A stretch of 64,000 nucleotides of DNA, from assembly GCF_009711125.1 (NCBI RefSeq), contig NZ_WMIB01000001.1, positions 310,001-374,000 on the forward strand, written 5' to 3'. Below the pieces are notes generated by a model that made no database searches, was not told the origin of the DNA, and saw nothing but the letters and a program-made list of their open reading frames with translations. The translations under genes were made by a program, and so were the position numbers. The stretch is from Metabacillus mangrovi (GTDB lineage Bacteria; Bacillota; Bacilli; Bacillales; Bacillaceae). Below are positions 1 to 9,288 of the stretch, piece after piece; positions within the stretch are counted from its first letter, which is position 1, and each line of letters starts with the position of its first letter.

Positions 1-34
1 AATGTCTGCTGATCGCTTTGTGAACTTCCTCCAT
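1..34 (-). CDS. YpbS-like protein, first 11 residues only (cut by window edge)
   Basis: Only the first codons are inside the window: an ATG directly after the stop codon of the upstream small gene reads MEEVHKAISRH. A strong Shine-Dalgarno sequence (AGGAGAGG) lies a few bases before it. The sequence and its place next to dynA resemble the N-terminus of YpbS of B. subtilis as I remember it, a protein of unknown function. The identification rests on 11 residues plus synteny, so the gene name is tentative. Confidence 0.45.
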   Translation of the reverse strand, partial: MEEVHKAISRH

Positions 35-217
35 TTATACCTCTCCTCTTTTTTTCATCAATTTTTTCACCTGCTCCTTAGGCTCCCAGCACTGAAACGA
101 ATATTCCGGCCTTGTTTCGTAGCCAAGCCGGCTGCAAGTGTAAATCATGCCGGCACCGGAGCTGTTTTTAGCGGAGCGGAAGTGAACGCAGGCCGCACAG
201 CAGCGGTATGCCTTCAT
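35..217 (-). CDS. small cysteine-rich protein, unknown function (60 aa)
   Basis: A 60-residue protein starting MKAYRCCAACVHF. It contains five cysteines in the pattern CCxxC then C about 20 residues later and a final C, followed by a Lys-rich end. Such spacing could bind zinc or a cluster, but I do not recognise a named family. The ATG overlaps the dynA stop codon (ATGA) and is preceded by GGAAGG five bases upstream, so the gene is translationally coupled to dynA. A longer GTG-initiated frame exists but has no suitable ribosome binding site. The next gene starts immediately after the stop, which points to one operon dynA - this gene - ypbS. Confidence 0.7.
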   Translation of the reverse strand: MKAYRCCAACVHFRSAKNSSGAGMIYTCSRLGYETRPEYSFQCWEPKEQVKKLMKKRGEV

Positions 218-3200
218 AGTCCTTCCATCCACTCATAAGATTGCTTTAGAGCTGCCTGCAGTTCATCCGCTGATTGGCGGTCGCTGTACAGCTCTTTAAG
301 CCCTTCCACATATGCTGCTGCATCCCGGCTGAATTTACTGCAGATGCCATCTGCAGATGCCAGAAGCGCTTCCCTGTATTCGCTTGCGAACATGGCTTGT
401 TTTTCAGCCAGAGAGTTTTCCAGTTCTTTTTGCAGCTTTTCCCATATTGCCATACTCATTTTGGCACGTTCATTTTTTTCAAAAAAGGCTTTTGTGCCCG
501 TAAAAAGATTCAGCTCTTTCTGAAAATGTCCGGAGGTGCTTGAAACGATCTGATCGGTGTGAGGAGTACCGAGCTCCTTAAATTCCGGCAGCGTCAGCCC
601 TTCCAGCTGCATGATCGACCCAAGATTCAAAGCCATTCTCTCCCCGATCGCCTCAGACTGTTTGCGTACTGCATTTTCACTGCGGAGCGAGATGGCCTGC
701 AGCTCCTGAATCAGCCTCCGGTCAACTGCCTGCAGCAATTCATTCATCTGCTCAGAAAGAATTTGTTTCGCACTGCCGTCCTGGTTGAAAATGCCGGGAT
801 GGAAATGTTCTTTGAAAAGATCAGAAAATTGAAGGCTGAGCCTCTGAAGCAAATAATAAAATTGCTCCTGTATCTCCTGGTTCACCTTACTGACAAACGG
901 CTCCCTGTCTTCCTGCTTCAAATACCGATCCGCTTCATCCAGCTCTTTTTCCCTGCGCTGCAGGACAGCCTGCTTCTCTTCACTGCTTTTATTCATCTCA
1001 CCTGCATAATCAGCCATCTGGCGGACTGTGCCTGCCATCTCATCTTTCAGAGATGAAACGGCAGTCCGGATGAGATCTTTTTCAATAAAACTGGACAGGT
1101 CCTGCTGAAAAAGCCCGAATTCGGAAGGAACAGCCATCGGGACTCCGGCAAGCTCATGCAGGCTGGAAATGCCGTACATCCTCGGCTTGCGGACACCCTC
1201 TTCTAGAAATTGTGATGCGATATACTGTTTGACGAGCGCTGCTTCTGCTGAATCTTTTGCAAGATCGACAGCATTGATTAAAAAGAACATTTTGTCTAAT
1301 GAGAAGGAGTCCTTTACTCTTCCCAGCTGGCGGATGAACTCCCGGTCGCCTTTTGAAAACGGATGGTTATAATACGTCACATACAGTAATGCATCTGATT
1401 TTTTTATAAATTCAAAAGCGACATGAGTATGCCTTTTATGAAGAGAGTCTGCTCCCGGCGTGTCCACGAGCGTAATCCCTTTTCTTGTAAGAGGACAGTC
1501 GTAATAGATGACTGCCTCCTCTGTAAGAACCGCTAGCTTTTCCTCTGAAACAAAAGGTGCAAAGTCATCGAGGCCGGTCTGGATCACCGGGTCTTCATTT
1601 TCTTGTGCCGTCCCTAGTCCTTCTGCGTACACCGTCAGAAGGGCCTGCTGCCTTGCATCAGCCTTCCCCGTCTCCAGTGCCCCGAGCACTCCCTCCAGCA
1701 AGCCCTTATAGCCGCCTGAGAGAATGTTGACTTCCGGCCAGATTTCCTTCAGCTCTTTTTCCACCTGCCGGACCGTTTTTCTTTTTACCAGGACCGTTCC
1801 ATGCGGATGCTCATCAGTGACCGGAACGATCCTGTTGATGGCTGCTGTGGTCGGATTAGGGGAGGACGGCAGCACTTTTCCTCCAAGAAGCGCGTTCGCT
1901 GCAGAGGACTTGCCGGCACTGAACGCTCCGAATAAGGCAATCGTAAACGTCCTCTTTTCAAGGCGCCGTGCTTTTTCGCGAATAAGCCTGCTCCTGCCAT
2001 CGAGCCCTTTAATCCCGGCAATCGCAGCTGACATCGCAACCGCTTTCTTCAGGACAGCTTCTGTGTTAACGGACTCACCCGCTGCTTCAGTCCGGTCAAT
2101 TGAACCATCTACGGCAGCGGCTGCTTTTTTCTCAGGGGCGGCAACAGCCTGTTTGCGCTCTCGTTTCATTTTTTTCCATGTGTTCTCTTTTGCCTCTGCC
2201 TTCACTTTTCCGCTCAATACGTTCATCAAGTATTCCCGGGCCTCCTCAAGCCGGATATACTGCAGAAGGCGTTCCTCGGTCTCATCCAGCTCTTTTCGAA
2301 GAGCATCGGCATGAGACGGCGTTCCATCCCGGTCCTGCGTAATCCGTATTTCTTCCTCTATCTCAGCGACCAGGTCCTTCGCTTGTTGTTTCGCACGGTG
2401 CTTGATGAATTCGGACATGCTTTTCGTATAATTCAGCACAAATTCCGGTGTAAGGGCTGCTCCCGTTTCCTGCAGGGCTTCATCTGCCGCAAGCGCAATG
2501 CCTTCCGTTTCAAAAGCGGACAGCTTTTCCTCAAGCTCCGGACGGGCTGGACCTATTGCTTTTACACACTTGGAAAACAGGGCCTTGATATGCCAGTCAA
2601 TTTGAGAGGAGACGAGACTTTTCAGCTCTTTCCCGAGCTCTGCTCTCCTTTTGGCGATCTCATCGGCGGTTTTCTTTTTTGAAGAGAACAATCCCGCCTT
2701 GAAACCGGGCTTCTTCCCTTCAGCATACTTTCGGGCGAGCTCCCGAAGCTCAAACGGCGTAATATTGGCATTTTCAAGCACTTTGGAAATTTCAGCCCTT
2801 AACGCGGTAATCGCTTCGCTGATCCTTAGCCGTTCCAGTTCCGCAGAAGACTCCATCTCGGTCAGTGCGCTGAATAAGTGGTCTCTGGCCTCCTGTACAC
2901 GGGTCCGGTCATCAAGACGAAGGCCGGCATGATTAGCGAGATAGCGCAGATGCTCCTGCACGACAAGACCCGCCTGTACAAGCTCACTTCCGGCAGAGGC
3001 TTTTTCCAGCTGCTCCTTAACCATGTTTTTCACCTTGGACAATTCGTTATACGGATGGAGGAGATCCCTCATGCTCGTGTAATAAATCCGGTCCCCGCCC
3101 AGTCCGATGGAAGCAAAGCTTTCTTCGATCCTTTCTTTAAAATCTGCAAAGGGCAGCTCGGATTCCTGATGCTTATCAATCTGGTTCACAATCAGGGCCG

Positions 3201-3780
3201 TGTCCTGTCCGTCTTCAAGCAGGCGCTTTATAAATTCAACCGTTCCTTCAGACTGAACGTGGTTATAATCGGTCACGTAAAAAATAAAGTCAGCAGCATG
3301 CAGAGCAGAGACCGTTGATTCCATGTGAGAAGCATCATTGGAATCAATTCCCGGTGTATCGATCAACGCCACCTGATCAGGAATCATTTTCGAAGGTTTC
3401 CAGATGTGGATTCTTGCAATCTCATCTCCTTCGCGGCAATACTGCTGCAGCTCGTGAAGATCCATGGAGGGATCTGCTTCCAGTTCTTCTCCGAAATGCG
3501 TTTCCAAAATAATTCTGCTCGGTCCATTTTTCAGATAGACGAGGTTCGCGCTCGTTGGAATCGGACTTGAAGGCAGGATTTCCTCTTCCATGATCGTGTT
3601 GATCATTGTAGACTTCCCTGCAGAAAAATGCCCTGTAAACGCAATCTGCTTTTCCCCATTCATTGCTTTCAAAATAAGATCATCCAGTTTTGCTGCGCTT
3701 TGTACATCGCCCTGCCGGCTCATCTCCGATTGAACCGCGATAAGCGGCCTTATTGCGGTTTCCTGCTGATATACTGCCAT
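214..3780 (-). CDS. dynA: DynA, two-headed bacterial dynamin-like GTPase
   Basis: A membrane-acting GTPase of 1188 residues, close in length to B. subtilis DynA (YpbR), which tethers and fuses membranes and protects them from pore damage and phage lysis. Two dynamin modules are fused in one chain. The first P-loop is GHFSAGKST at residues 50-58, with the switch motif DTPGIDS near 143. The second P-loop is GAFSAGKSS at 618-626, with DTPGADS near 775. Both nucleotide sites look intact. Long charged helical stretches between and after the GTPase domains fit the stalk regions. The ATG start has AAGGGG upstream. The downstream Cys-rich gene overlaps the stop by four bases. In B. subtilis the gene is ypbR. 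Confidence 0.95.
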   Translation of the reverse strand: MAVYQQETAIRPLIAVQSEMSRQGDVQSAAKLDDLILKAMNGEKQIAFTGHFSAGKSTMINTIMEEEILPSSPIPTSANLVYLKNGPSRIILETHFGEELEADPSMDLHELQQYCREGDEIARIHIWKPSKMIPDQVALIDTPGIDSNDASHMESTVSALHAADFIFYVTDYNHVQSEGTVEFIKRLLEDGQDTALIVNQIDKHQESELPFADFKERIEESFASIGLGGDRIYYTSMRDLLHPYNELSKVKNMVKEQLEKASAGSELVQAGLVVQEHLRYLANHAGLRLDDRTRVQEARDHLFSALTEMESSAELERLRISEAITALRAEISKVLENANITPFELRELARKYAEGKKPGFKAGLFSSKKKTADEIAKRRAELGKELKSLVSSQIDWHIKALFSKCVKAIGPARPELEEKLSAFETEGIALAADEALQETGAALTPEFVLNYTKSMSEFIKHRAKQQAKDLVAEIEEEIRITQDRDGTPSHADALRKELDETEERLLQYIRLEEAREYLMNVLSGKVKAEAKENTWKKMKRERKQAVAAPEKKAAAAVDGSIDRTEAAGESVNTEAVLKKAVAMSAAIAGIKGLDGRSRLIREKARRLEKRTFTIALFGAFSAGKSSAANALLGGKVLPSSPNPTTAAINRIVPVTDEHPHGTVLVKRKTVRQVEKELKEIWPEVNILSGGYKGLLEGVLGALETGKADARQQALLTVYAEGLGTAQENEDPVIQTGLDDFAPFVSEEKLAVLTEEAVIYYDCPLTRKGITLVDTPGADSLHKRHTHVAFEFIKKSDALLYVTYYNHPFSKGDREFIRQLGRVKDSFSLDKMFFLINAVDLAKDSAEAALVKQYIASQFLEEGVRKPRMYGISSLHELAGVPMAVPSEFGLFQQDLSSFIEKDLIRTAVSSLKDEMAGTVRQMADYAGEMNKSSEEKQAVLQRREKELDEADRYLKQEDREPFVSKVNQEIQEQFYYLLQRLSLQFSDLFKEHFHPGIFNQDGSAKQILSEQMNELLQAVDRRLIQELQAISLRSENAVRKQSEAIGERMALNLGSIMQLEGLTLPEFKELGTPHTDQIVSSTSGHFQKELNLFTGTKAFFEKNERAKMSMAIWEKLQKELENSLAEKQAMFASEYREALLASADGICSKFSRDAAAYVEGLKELYSDRQSADELQAALKQSYEWMEGL

Positions 3781-3857
3781 GTAAATACCCCTTTAGCGTT
3801 CTTTTGCTTCTATTCTACTAAAAAGTAAGCACATAGGCATAATCTTTTGTAAAAAGA

Positions 3858-3881
3858 ACAAAAAACTGCACGAATGCAGTT
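3858..3881 (-). terminator. intrinsic terminator after ypbQ
   Basis: The hairpin AACTGCA / TGCAGTT with a TTCG tetraloop (minus-strand reading) is followed by a T run. It lies directly downstream of the ypbQ stop codon and separates that unit from dynA. Confidence 0.8.
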
Positions 3882-3884
3882 CTG

Positions 3885-4433
3885 TTAAGGTTTGAGCTGA
3901 TTTTTCCGAAGTCTGAATGCATTCAGATAATCTGAATGCTCTTTTAGTGCTTTTTCCTCTGCTCTGATCCTGACGGTGAGCATGGCAGCATTAAGGACAG
4001 TAAACACAATGGCCGTAATATACGCCTGGAACAGCAGGGGAATTAATAGGATTTCCGCTGCAACCACTGCATAGTTCGGATGCCTGAAATAGCGGTAAGG
4101 ACCTATTACGGTAACATCATGTTCCGGCAAAAGGATAATTTTTGTGTTCCATGAGGAGCCAAGTGAGCGGATCGCCCAATAGCGGACGTACTGGGTCAGG
4201 AAAATAAGCGGAACCAGTATCATCCAATAGGGTGACAGCCCCTCAGAAACGAACAGGGCTTCCGCTGCCAGGGCCAGCAGAAAAGCGGTATGCATGGATA
4301 CCATGTAAGGATAATGGCTCTTCCCGTACTCGATTCCTCCTTTTCCCTTAGATACTTTTTCATTTTTGCGTGCTAATCCAAGCTCCGATATTCTTTGAAG
4401 GATGAGAATGGTGATGAGCAGAATCGGGATCAT
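3885..4433 (-). CDS. ypbQ: YpbQ/BpsB, alkylpyrone O-methyltransferase (ICMT family)
   Basis: An integral membrane protein of 182 residues from the isoprenylcysteine carboxyl methyltransferase family. The family signature is visible near the C-terminus: GPYRYFRHPNYAVV followed by a hydrophobic segment and RIRAEEKAL. Four to five hydrophobic helices are evident. In B. subtilis the homologue (BpsB) methylates the alkylpyrones made by the neighbouring type III polyketide synthase. Here the ATG overlaps the synthase stop codon (ATGA), so the two are translationally coupled. A terminator follows immediately. Substrate assignment is by homology and context. Confidence 0.88.
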   Translation of the reverse strand: MIPILLITILILQRISELGLARKNEKVSKGKGGIEYGKSHYPYMVSMHTAFLLALAAEALFVSEGLSPYWMILVPLIFLTQYVRYWAIRSLGSSWNTKIILLPEHDVTVIGPYRYFRHPNYAVVAAEILLIPLLFQAYITAIVFTVLNAAMLTVRIRAEEKALKEHSDYLNAFRLRKNQLKP

Positions 4434-5530
4434 ATCGTTTCCTCCCAGTCCAAAAGCAGAAGTTCCGCACTGAACCCAGGCCCGAGCGCTCCTGATAACG
4501 ATTTGGCCGGCCTGCTGCTGAAGCGTTCACTCATTGCCCTCCCTATAACATAGAGCACTGTAACAGAAGACATGTTCCCATAGCTTTTCAAGATCTCCCT
4601 GCTGTGAGCAATGGCTTCATGCTCTAAATCGAGCGTTTCAATGTAAGCATCCAACACCTTTTTTCCCCCTGGATGGGCCAGAAACATTCCGATTTCCTCA
4701 CAGTCTATGTTTTGCTCCTGCAGAAACTCTCTCACATTGGGACCGAGCCACTCTTTGATGATTGAAGGAATATCCCGCGAGAAGATGACATGAAGACCGT
4801 CATCCTCTATATCCCACCCCATTACGTCCTCTGAGTTTTTCATAAGCACCGAGCGGGATGCCGTAATTACAGGAACGTAAGGCAGTGCTGATTTTTTCAG
4901 GGCGGAAGATTTTTCCCCAGCTATCACCATACAAGCCGCACCATCAGCAAACAGTGAAGTCCCGATCAGATTGCTTTTTGTTAAATCCCCTTTTTGAAAG
5001 GTAAGGCTGCACAGTTCCACGGCCAGCACCAGGACATTCGCTTCCGGATAGGCTTTGCAGTAATCCATTGCCCTTGAGAGACCAGCAGCACCGCCTGCAC
5101 AACCAAGCCCCCAGATCGGAATTCGTTTTGTTGTTTCTTTAAAAGGAAGACGATTCATTATTTTAGCATCTATGCTCGGGGTTGAAAGCCCTGTGGTGGA
5201 TACAAAGAACAGCGCATCGATCGCTTGGAAATCAAATGGTTCGGATAAGTACGCAGGATTTGTCATCGCTGCTTGTACCGCTTCTGCCCCGAAGGCAGCC
5301 GCATGCTCTATATACCGTCTGTTTTTTTCCCCAAACGAGTGGTCATCTTTATACCAGTCAAGAGGTTCAGCAAAATTTCTCTTCTCGATCTCCCCGTTCC
5401 TGAATGCCCGGAGAAGCCTCGGGAGATCTTTGAAGCTCCCTTTAAATAATGTCTCTGCAAACTCTGTTCCGGCTTCCTGACTGACTTGATAAGGAAGTTC
5501 AGAAGCCCCGAAGGATAATATGTAACCCAC
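4430..5530 (-). CDS. bcsA: BcsA/BpsA, type III polyketide synthase (alkylpyrone synthase)
   Basis: A chalcone-synthase-like enzyme that extends fatty acyl-CoA with malonyl-CoA to triketide pyrones. The catalytic triad is visible: Cys in GLGCAGGAAG (about residue 144), His in LAHPGGKK and Asn in SYGNMSS. The open frame extends upstream to a GTG at 5587, but nothing there has proper ribosome-binding spacing. A GTG at 5530 preceded by GAGG gives 366 residues, matching the usual family length (365 in B. subtilis) and starting just before the conserved YILSFG strand. A GTG at 5539 is an alternative. The gene is coupled to ypbQ downstream and preceded by a GNAT gene on the same strand. Confidence 0.9.
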   Translation of the reverse strand: MGYILSFGASELPYQVSQEAGTEFAETLFKGSFKDLPRLLRAFRNGEIEKRNFAEPLDWYKDDHSFGEKNRRYIEHAAAFGAEAVQAAMTNPAYLSEPFDFQAIDALFFVSTTGLSTPSIDAKIMNRLPFKETTKRIPIWGLGCAGGAAGLSRAMDYCKAYPEANVLVLAVELCSLTFQKGDLTKSNLIGTSLFADGAACMVIAGEKSSALKKSALPYVPVITASRSVLMKNSEDVMGWDIEDDGLHVIFSRDIPSIIKEWLGPNVREFLQEQNIDCEEIGMFLAHPGGKKVLDAYIETLDLEHEAIAHSREILKSYGNMSSVTVLYVIGRAMSERFSSRPAKSLSGALGPGFSAELLLLDWEETI

Positions 5531-5592
5531 TGCTCTCACATCCTCAAAGTCAATTTTAAAGCCACTGCCGGCCATCCTTCCCAACACCAGGA

Positions 5593-6117
5593 TTATTTGA
5601 AAAAATAGGCCATATGAATTTCGTCATCATACTTCCCGTTCAGATAAACCTGATCCTTCTGGACGCCTTCAATTACGAATCCATAATTCTCGTAAAGCTT
5701 AACTGCTTTCTCGTTGCTCTTGAAGACGGTCAGGCAAATCTTCAGAAGGTGATGGGACTTGCCCCACTCCAGGGTATAAGCCATCACTTCTTTTCCGATT
5801 CCTTGCCCCTGTGCTGTTTCTGCGAGCCATGTGCGGAATATGCCTATATGCTGTTTCATCTTTAATTCGCCTCTAAGGACCCTTGCGATTCCGGATACCT
5901 CACCTTCCAAATCAACAACGGCATACATATGTCCTTTAGCCTGCAGTTCTTTTATGAGATCCTGTTCTTCCTGGATGGTTCTTACCTTCTCTTTTTGTAT
6001 GTAGATGCCGGACTTCACAATAGATGCAGCAGCCCGAATGATCCCCTCTGCATCTTCCATTTTCACGGGTCGGATGACGGCTGTTCTTCCATCTTTTGTT
6101 TTGAACTGCTGCTCCAT
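5593..6117 (-). CDS. GNAT-family N-acetyltransferase
   Basis: An acetyltransferase of 174 residues with the classic GNAT fold order. The acetyl-CoA pyrophosphate loop QGQGIG lies in the middle, followed by the C-terminal segment SNEKAVKLYENYGF that is typical of the family. The substrate cannot be told from sequence. The ATG at 6117 has AAGGAG eight bases upstream; the slightly longer GTG frame does not. It precedes bcsA-ypbQ by about 60 bases on the same strand, so it may be co-transcribed. A GNAT in this position is not part of the B. subtilis arrangement as I recall it. Confidence 0.85.
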   Translation of the reverse strand: MEQQFKTKDGRTAVIRPVKMEDAEGIIRAAASIVKSGIYIQKEKVRTIQEEQDLIKELQAKGHMYAVVDLEGEVSGIARVLRGELKMKQHIGIFRTWLAETAQGQGIGKEVMAYTLEWGKSHHLLKICLTVFKSNEKAVKLYENYGFVIEGVQKDQVYLNGKYDDEIHMAYFFK

Positions 6118-6250
6118 GATCTTCACTCCTTAGCTCTTCTTATCATGTACCGGATGTAAACAATTTATGATTCACGATTCGACAAAAACCGTTCCTTTTT
6201 GATTGTTCTATGGTATGATAATCATGAATATAAGCCGGAGGAACTATATA

Positions 6251-6664
6251 ATGACAAGATCTTTTTATGATTTAATTGTTTCTAGTACATTTGAATCAAT
6301 CGAAACGATGATCCCAGGCATCAGTTCCTCTCAAAAGGAACATCCCCTCTCTGTACTGACCGCTGTCGAAATCGGTGTAATTGGTGAAGTGGAAGGCAGA
6401 CTTCTTATTGAAGGAAATGAGGAAGTGTTTAAGGAGATGGGCGTGGCCCTTTATGGAATGAACCTTGAAGGAGAAATGCTTTCTTCTTTTATAGGTGAAT
6501 TTGCCAACATGGTAGCCGGGCAAGTCGCCACCTCTTTGTCCTCAAAAGGAATGGCCATGGATATCACCCCTCCGAGAGTAACAGGCCTGCAGTCAAAAGC
6601 CAAAATATTCGCCGAGCAGCCCGTCGGCATGCTGAAGGTTTCCTTTCTGGAACCAACAGCGTAG
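6251..6664 (+). CDS. CheX-like phosphatase-family protein
   Basis: A 137-residue protein resembling CheX, the CheC/CheX/FliY family that dephosphorylates CheY-P. The signature Glu-x2-Asn is present once, as in CheX, in the helix IGEFANMVAG (near residues 87-96), followed by the conserved PPRVTG turn. The start is the ATG at 6251, nine bases after GGAGG; the upstream in-frame extension lacks a binding site. No CheY, kinase or flagellar gene is nearby, so the partner is unknown. It may regulate another receiver protein or be a chemotaxis accessory factor encoded apart from the main operon. Confidence 0.75.
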   Translation: MTRSFYDLIVSSTFESIETMIPGISSSQKEHPLSVLTAVEIGVIGEVEGRLLIEGNEEVFKEMGVALYGMNLEGEMLSSFIGEFANMVAGQVATSLSSKGMAMDITPPRVTGLQSKAKIFAEQPVGMLKVSFLEPTA

Positions 6665-6688
6665 GAAGTGCAACAATTAAACCGCACG

Positions 6689-6718
6689 ATAAAAGCCGGC
6701 ATGAATGCCGGCTTTCCT
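6689..6718. terminator. bidirectional terminator between the cheX-like gene and pbuX
   Basis: The stem AAAGCCGGCA / TGCCGGCTTT with a four-base loop sits between two convergent genes. On the minus strand it is followed by TTTT. On the plus strand the stem itself ends in TTT and is followed by mixed pyrimidines. It probably serves both genes. Confidence 0.75.
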
Positions 6719-6730
6719 CTAGTTTAACCA

Positions 6731-8643
<1,913 letters not shown>

Positions 8644-8666
8644 TCATAGATGGAGGCGGCCCGGGC

Positions 8667-8703
8667 AAAAAAAGGCACCGCCTACTATGAAGTAAGCGAT
8701 GCC
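8667..8703 (-). terminator. riboswitch-controlled terminator before xpt
   Basis: A 12-bp stem (8692-8703 paired with 8674-8685, with G-U pairs) is followed by seven T residues on the minus strand. Its 5' arm can instead pair with the 3' strand of the aptamer P1 helix: plus-strand 8684-8697 is complementary to 8743-8755 with one bulge. Ligand binding that holds P1 together should therefore allow the terminator to form and switch xpt-pbuX off. A separate small GC hairpin (8709-8730) lies inside the antiterminator loop. Confidence 0.9.
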
Positions 8704-8746
8704 TATAGAAGCCCGGTGTTTCCCGGGCTTTACCGTGCGTCTGCTT

Positions 8747-8816
8747 ACTCATAGTCAGATTGTTTACGGCAATCCGGTAGAAACTTGCAGGCCATATCCC
8801 TGCGATTATATGAGTG
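8747..8816 (-). promoter_or_regulatory. guanine (purine) riboswitch aptamer
   Basis: On the minus strand the segment has the full purine-aptamer pattern: P1 (ACTCAT pairing with ATGAGT), the J1/2 core ATAATCGC, P2 with GGATATGGC, J2/3 AAGTTTCTACCGG, P3 and J3/1 GACTAT. The specificity base in J3/1 is C, which reads guanine rather than adenine (U). It closely matches the xpt riboswitch of B. subtilis and precedes the same operon. The switch is transcriptional. Confidence 0.97.
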
Positions 8817-8833
8817 CATTGAATGTACTTGTG

Positions 8834-8842
8834 ATTATAGCA
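8834..8842 (-). promoter_or_regulatory. extended -10 promoter element of xpt-pbuX
   Basis: TGCTATAAT on the minus strand is a perfect -10 with an upstream TGn extension, placed about 18 bases before the riboswitch aptamer. No good -35 is seen at 17 bp (TTCCGG at best), which is consistent with an extended -10 promoter. Confidence 0.7.
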
Positions 8843-8954
8843 CGAAATTTGTCGGTCCGGAAGAGTTACGAACAAAAAAAAGAAGAATATCAGGTATCGT
8901 TCGGATTTTAGAATGTTGAGACGGGTGGAGGATTGCTGGGAAGTTTTTTTGCTC

Positions 8955-9199
8955 TGACCCCACTTTCGCTAATGCACGAAAGCTCCGCCCCCCCTAGCCG
9001 GTAGCTCAGGCTGCACACGGGACTGGAGCTCCGTTCCCTGTTCCCCCGCTGCTTTAAAGCATGTGGGGTCAGTGCTGAGCTCTGACCCCACTTTCGCTAA
9101 AGTGCGAAACCTCCGTCCCCCCTCCCCGGAACCGCAGGCTGCAAACGGGATTGGAGCTCCCTTCCCTGTTCCCCCGCTGCTTTAAAGCATGTAGGGTCA
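8955..9199. repeat. tandem pair of 117-bp palindrome-ended repeats
   Basis: Two similar 117-bp units (8955-9071 and 9083-9199) lie head to tail with a period of 128 bp. Each starts with TGACCCCAC and ends with GTGGGGTCA (GTAGGGTCA in the second), so each is bounded by a 9-bp inverted repeat. Both share long blocks such as CCCTGTTCCCCCGCTGCTTT near the end. No reading frame spans them. The 8881-9246 interval otherwise holds nothing I recognise. This looks like a REP- or MITE-like non-coding element that was duplicated locally. Confidence 0.8.
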
Positions 9200-9246
9200 G
9201 TGCACAGTGCGCTGCGCACACCCAATTACACCCTTGAACTGCCCGC

Positions 9247-9283
9247 AAAAAAAAGAAAACCGTCTATACAAAAGACGGTTTTC
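9247..9283 (-). terminator. intrinsic terminator after ypwA
   Basis: An 11-bp perfect stem, GAAAACCGTCT / AGACGGTTTTC, is followed on the minus strand by eight T residues. It lies six bases beyond the ypwA stop codon. Confidence 0.92.
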
Positions 9284-9288
9284 AATCC

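Noticed and set aside
1724-2314. 196-residue open frame on the plus strand inside dynA
   Set aside because: It is antisense to a conserved gene, Ser/Phe/Arg-rich without domains, and has no ribosome binding site.
8955-9199. Possible CRISPR array
   Set aside because: Only two units, 117 bp each with a 128-bp period and diverged interiors; no short regular repeats or unique spacers.
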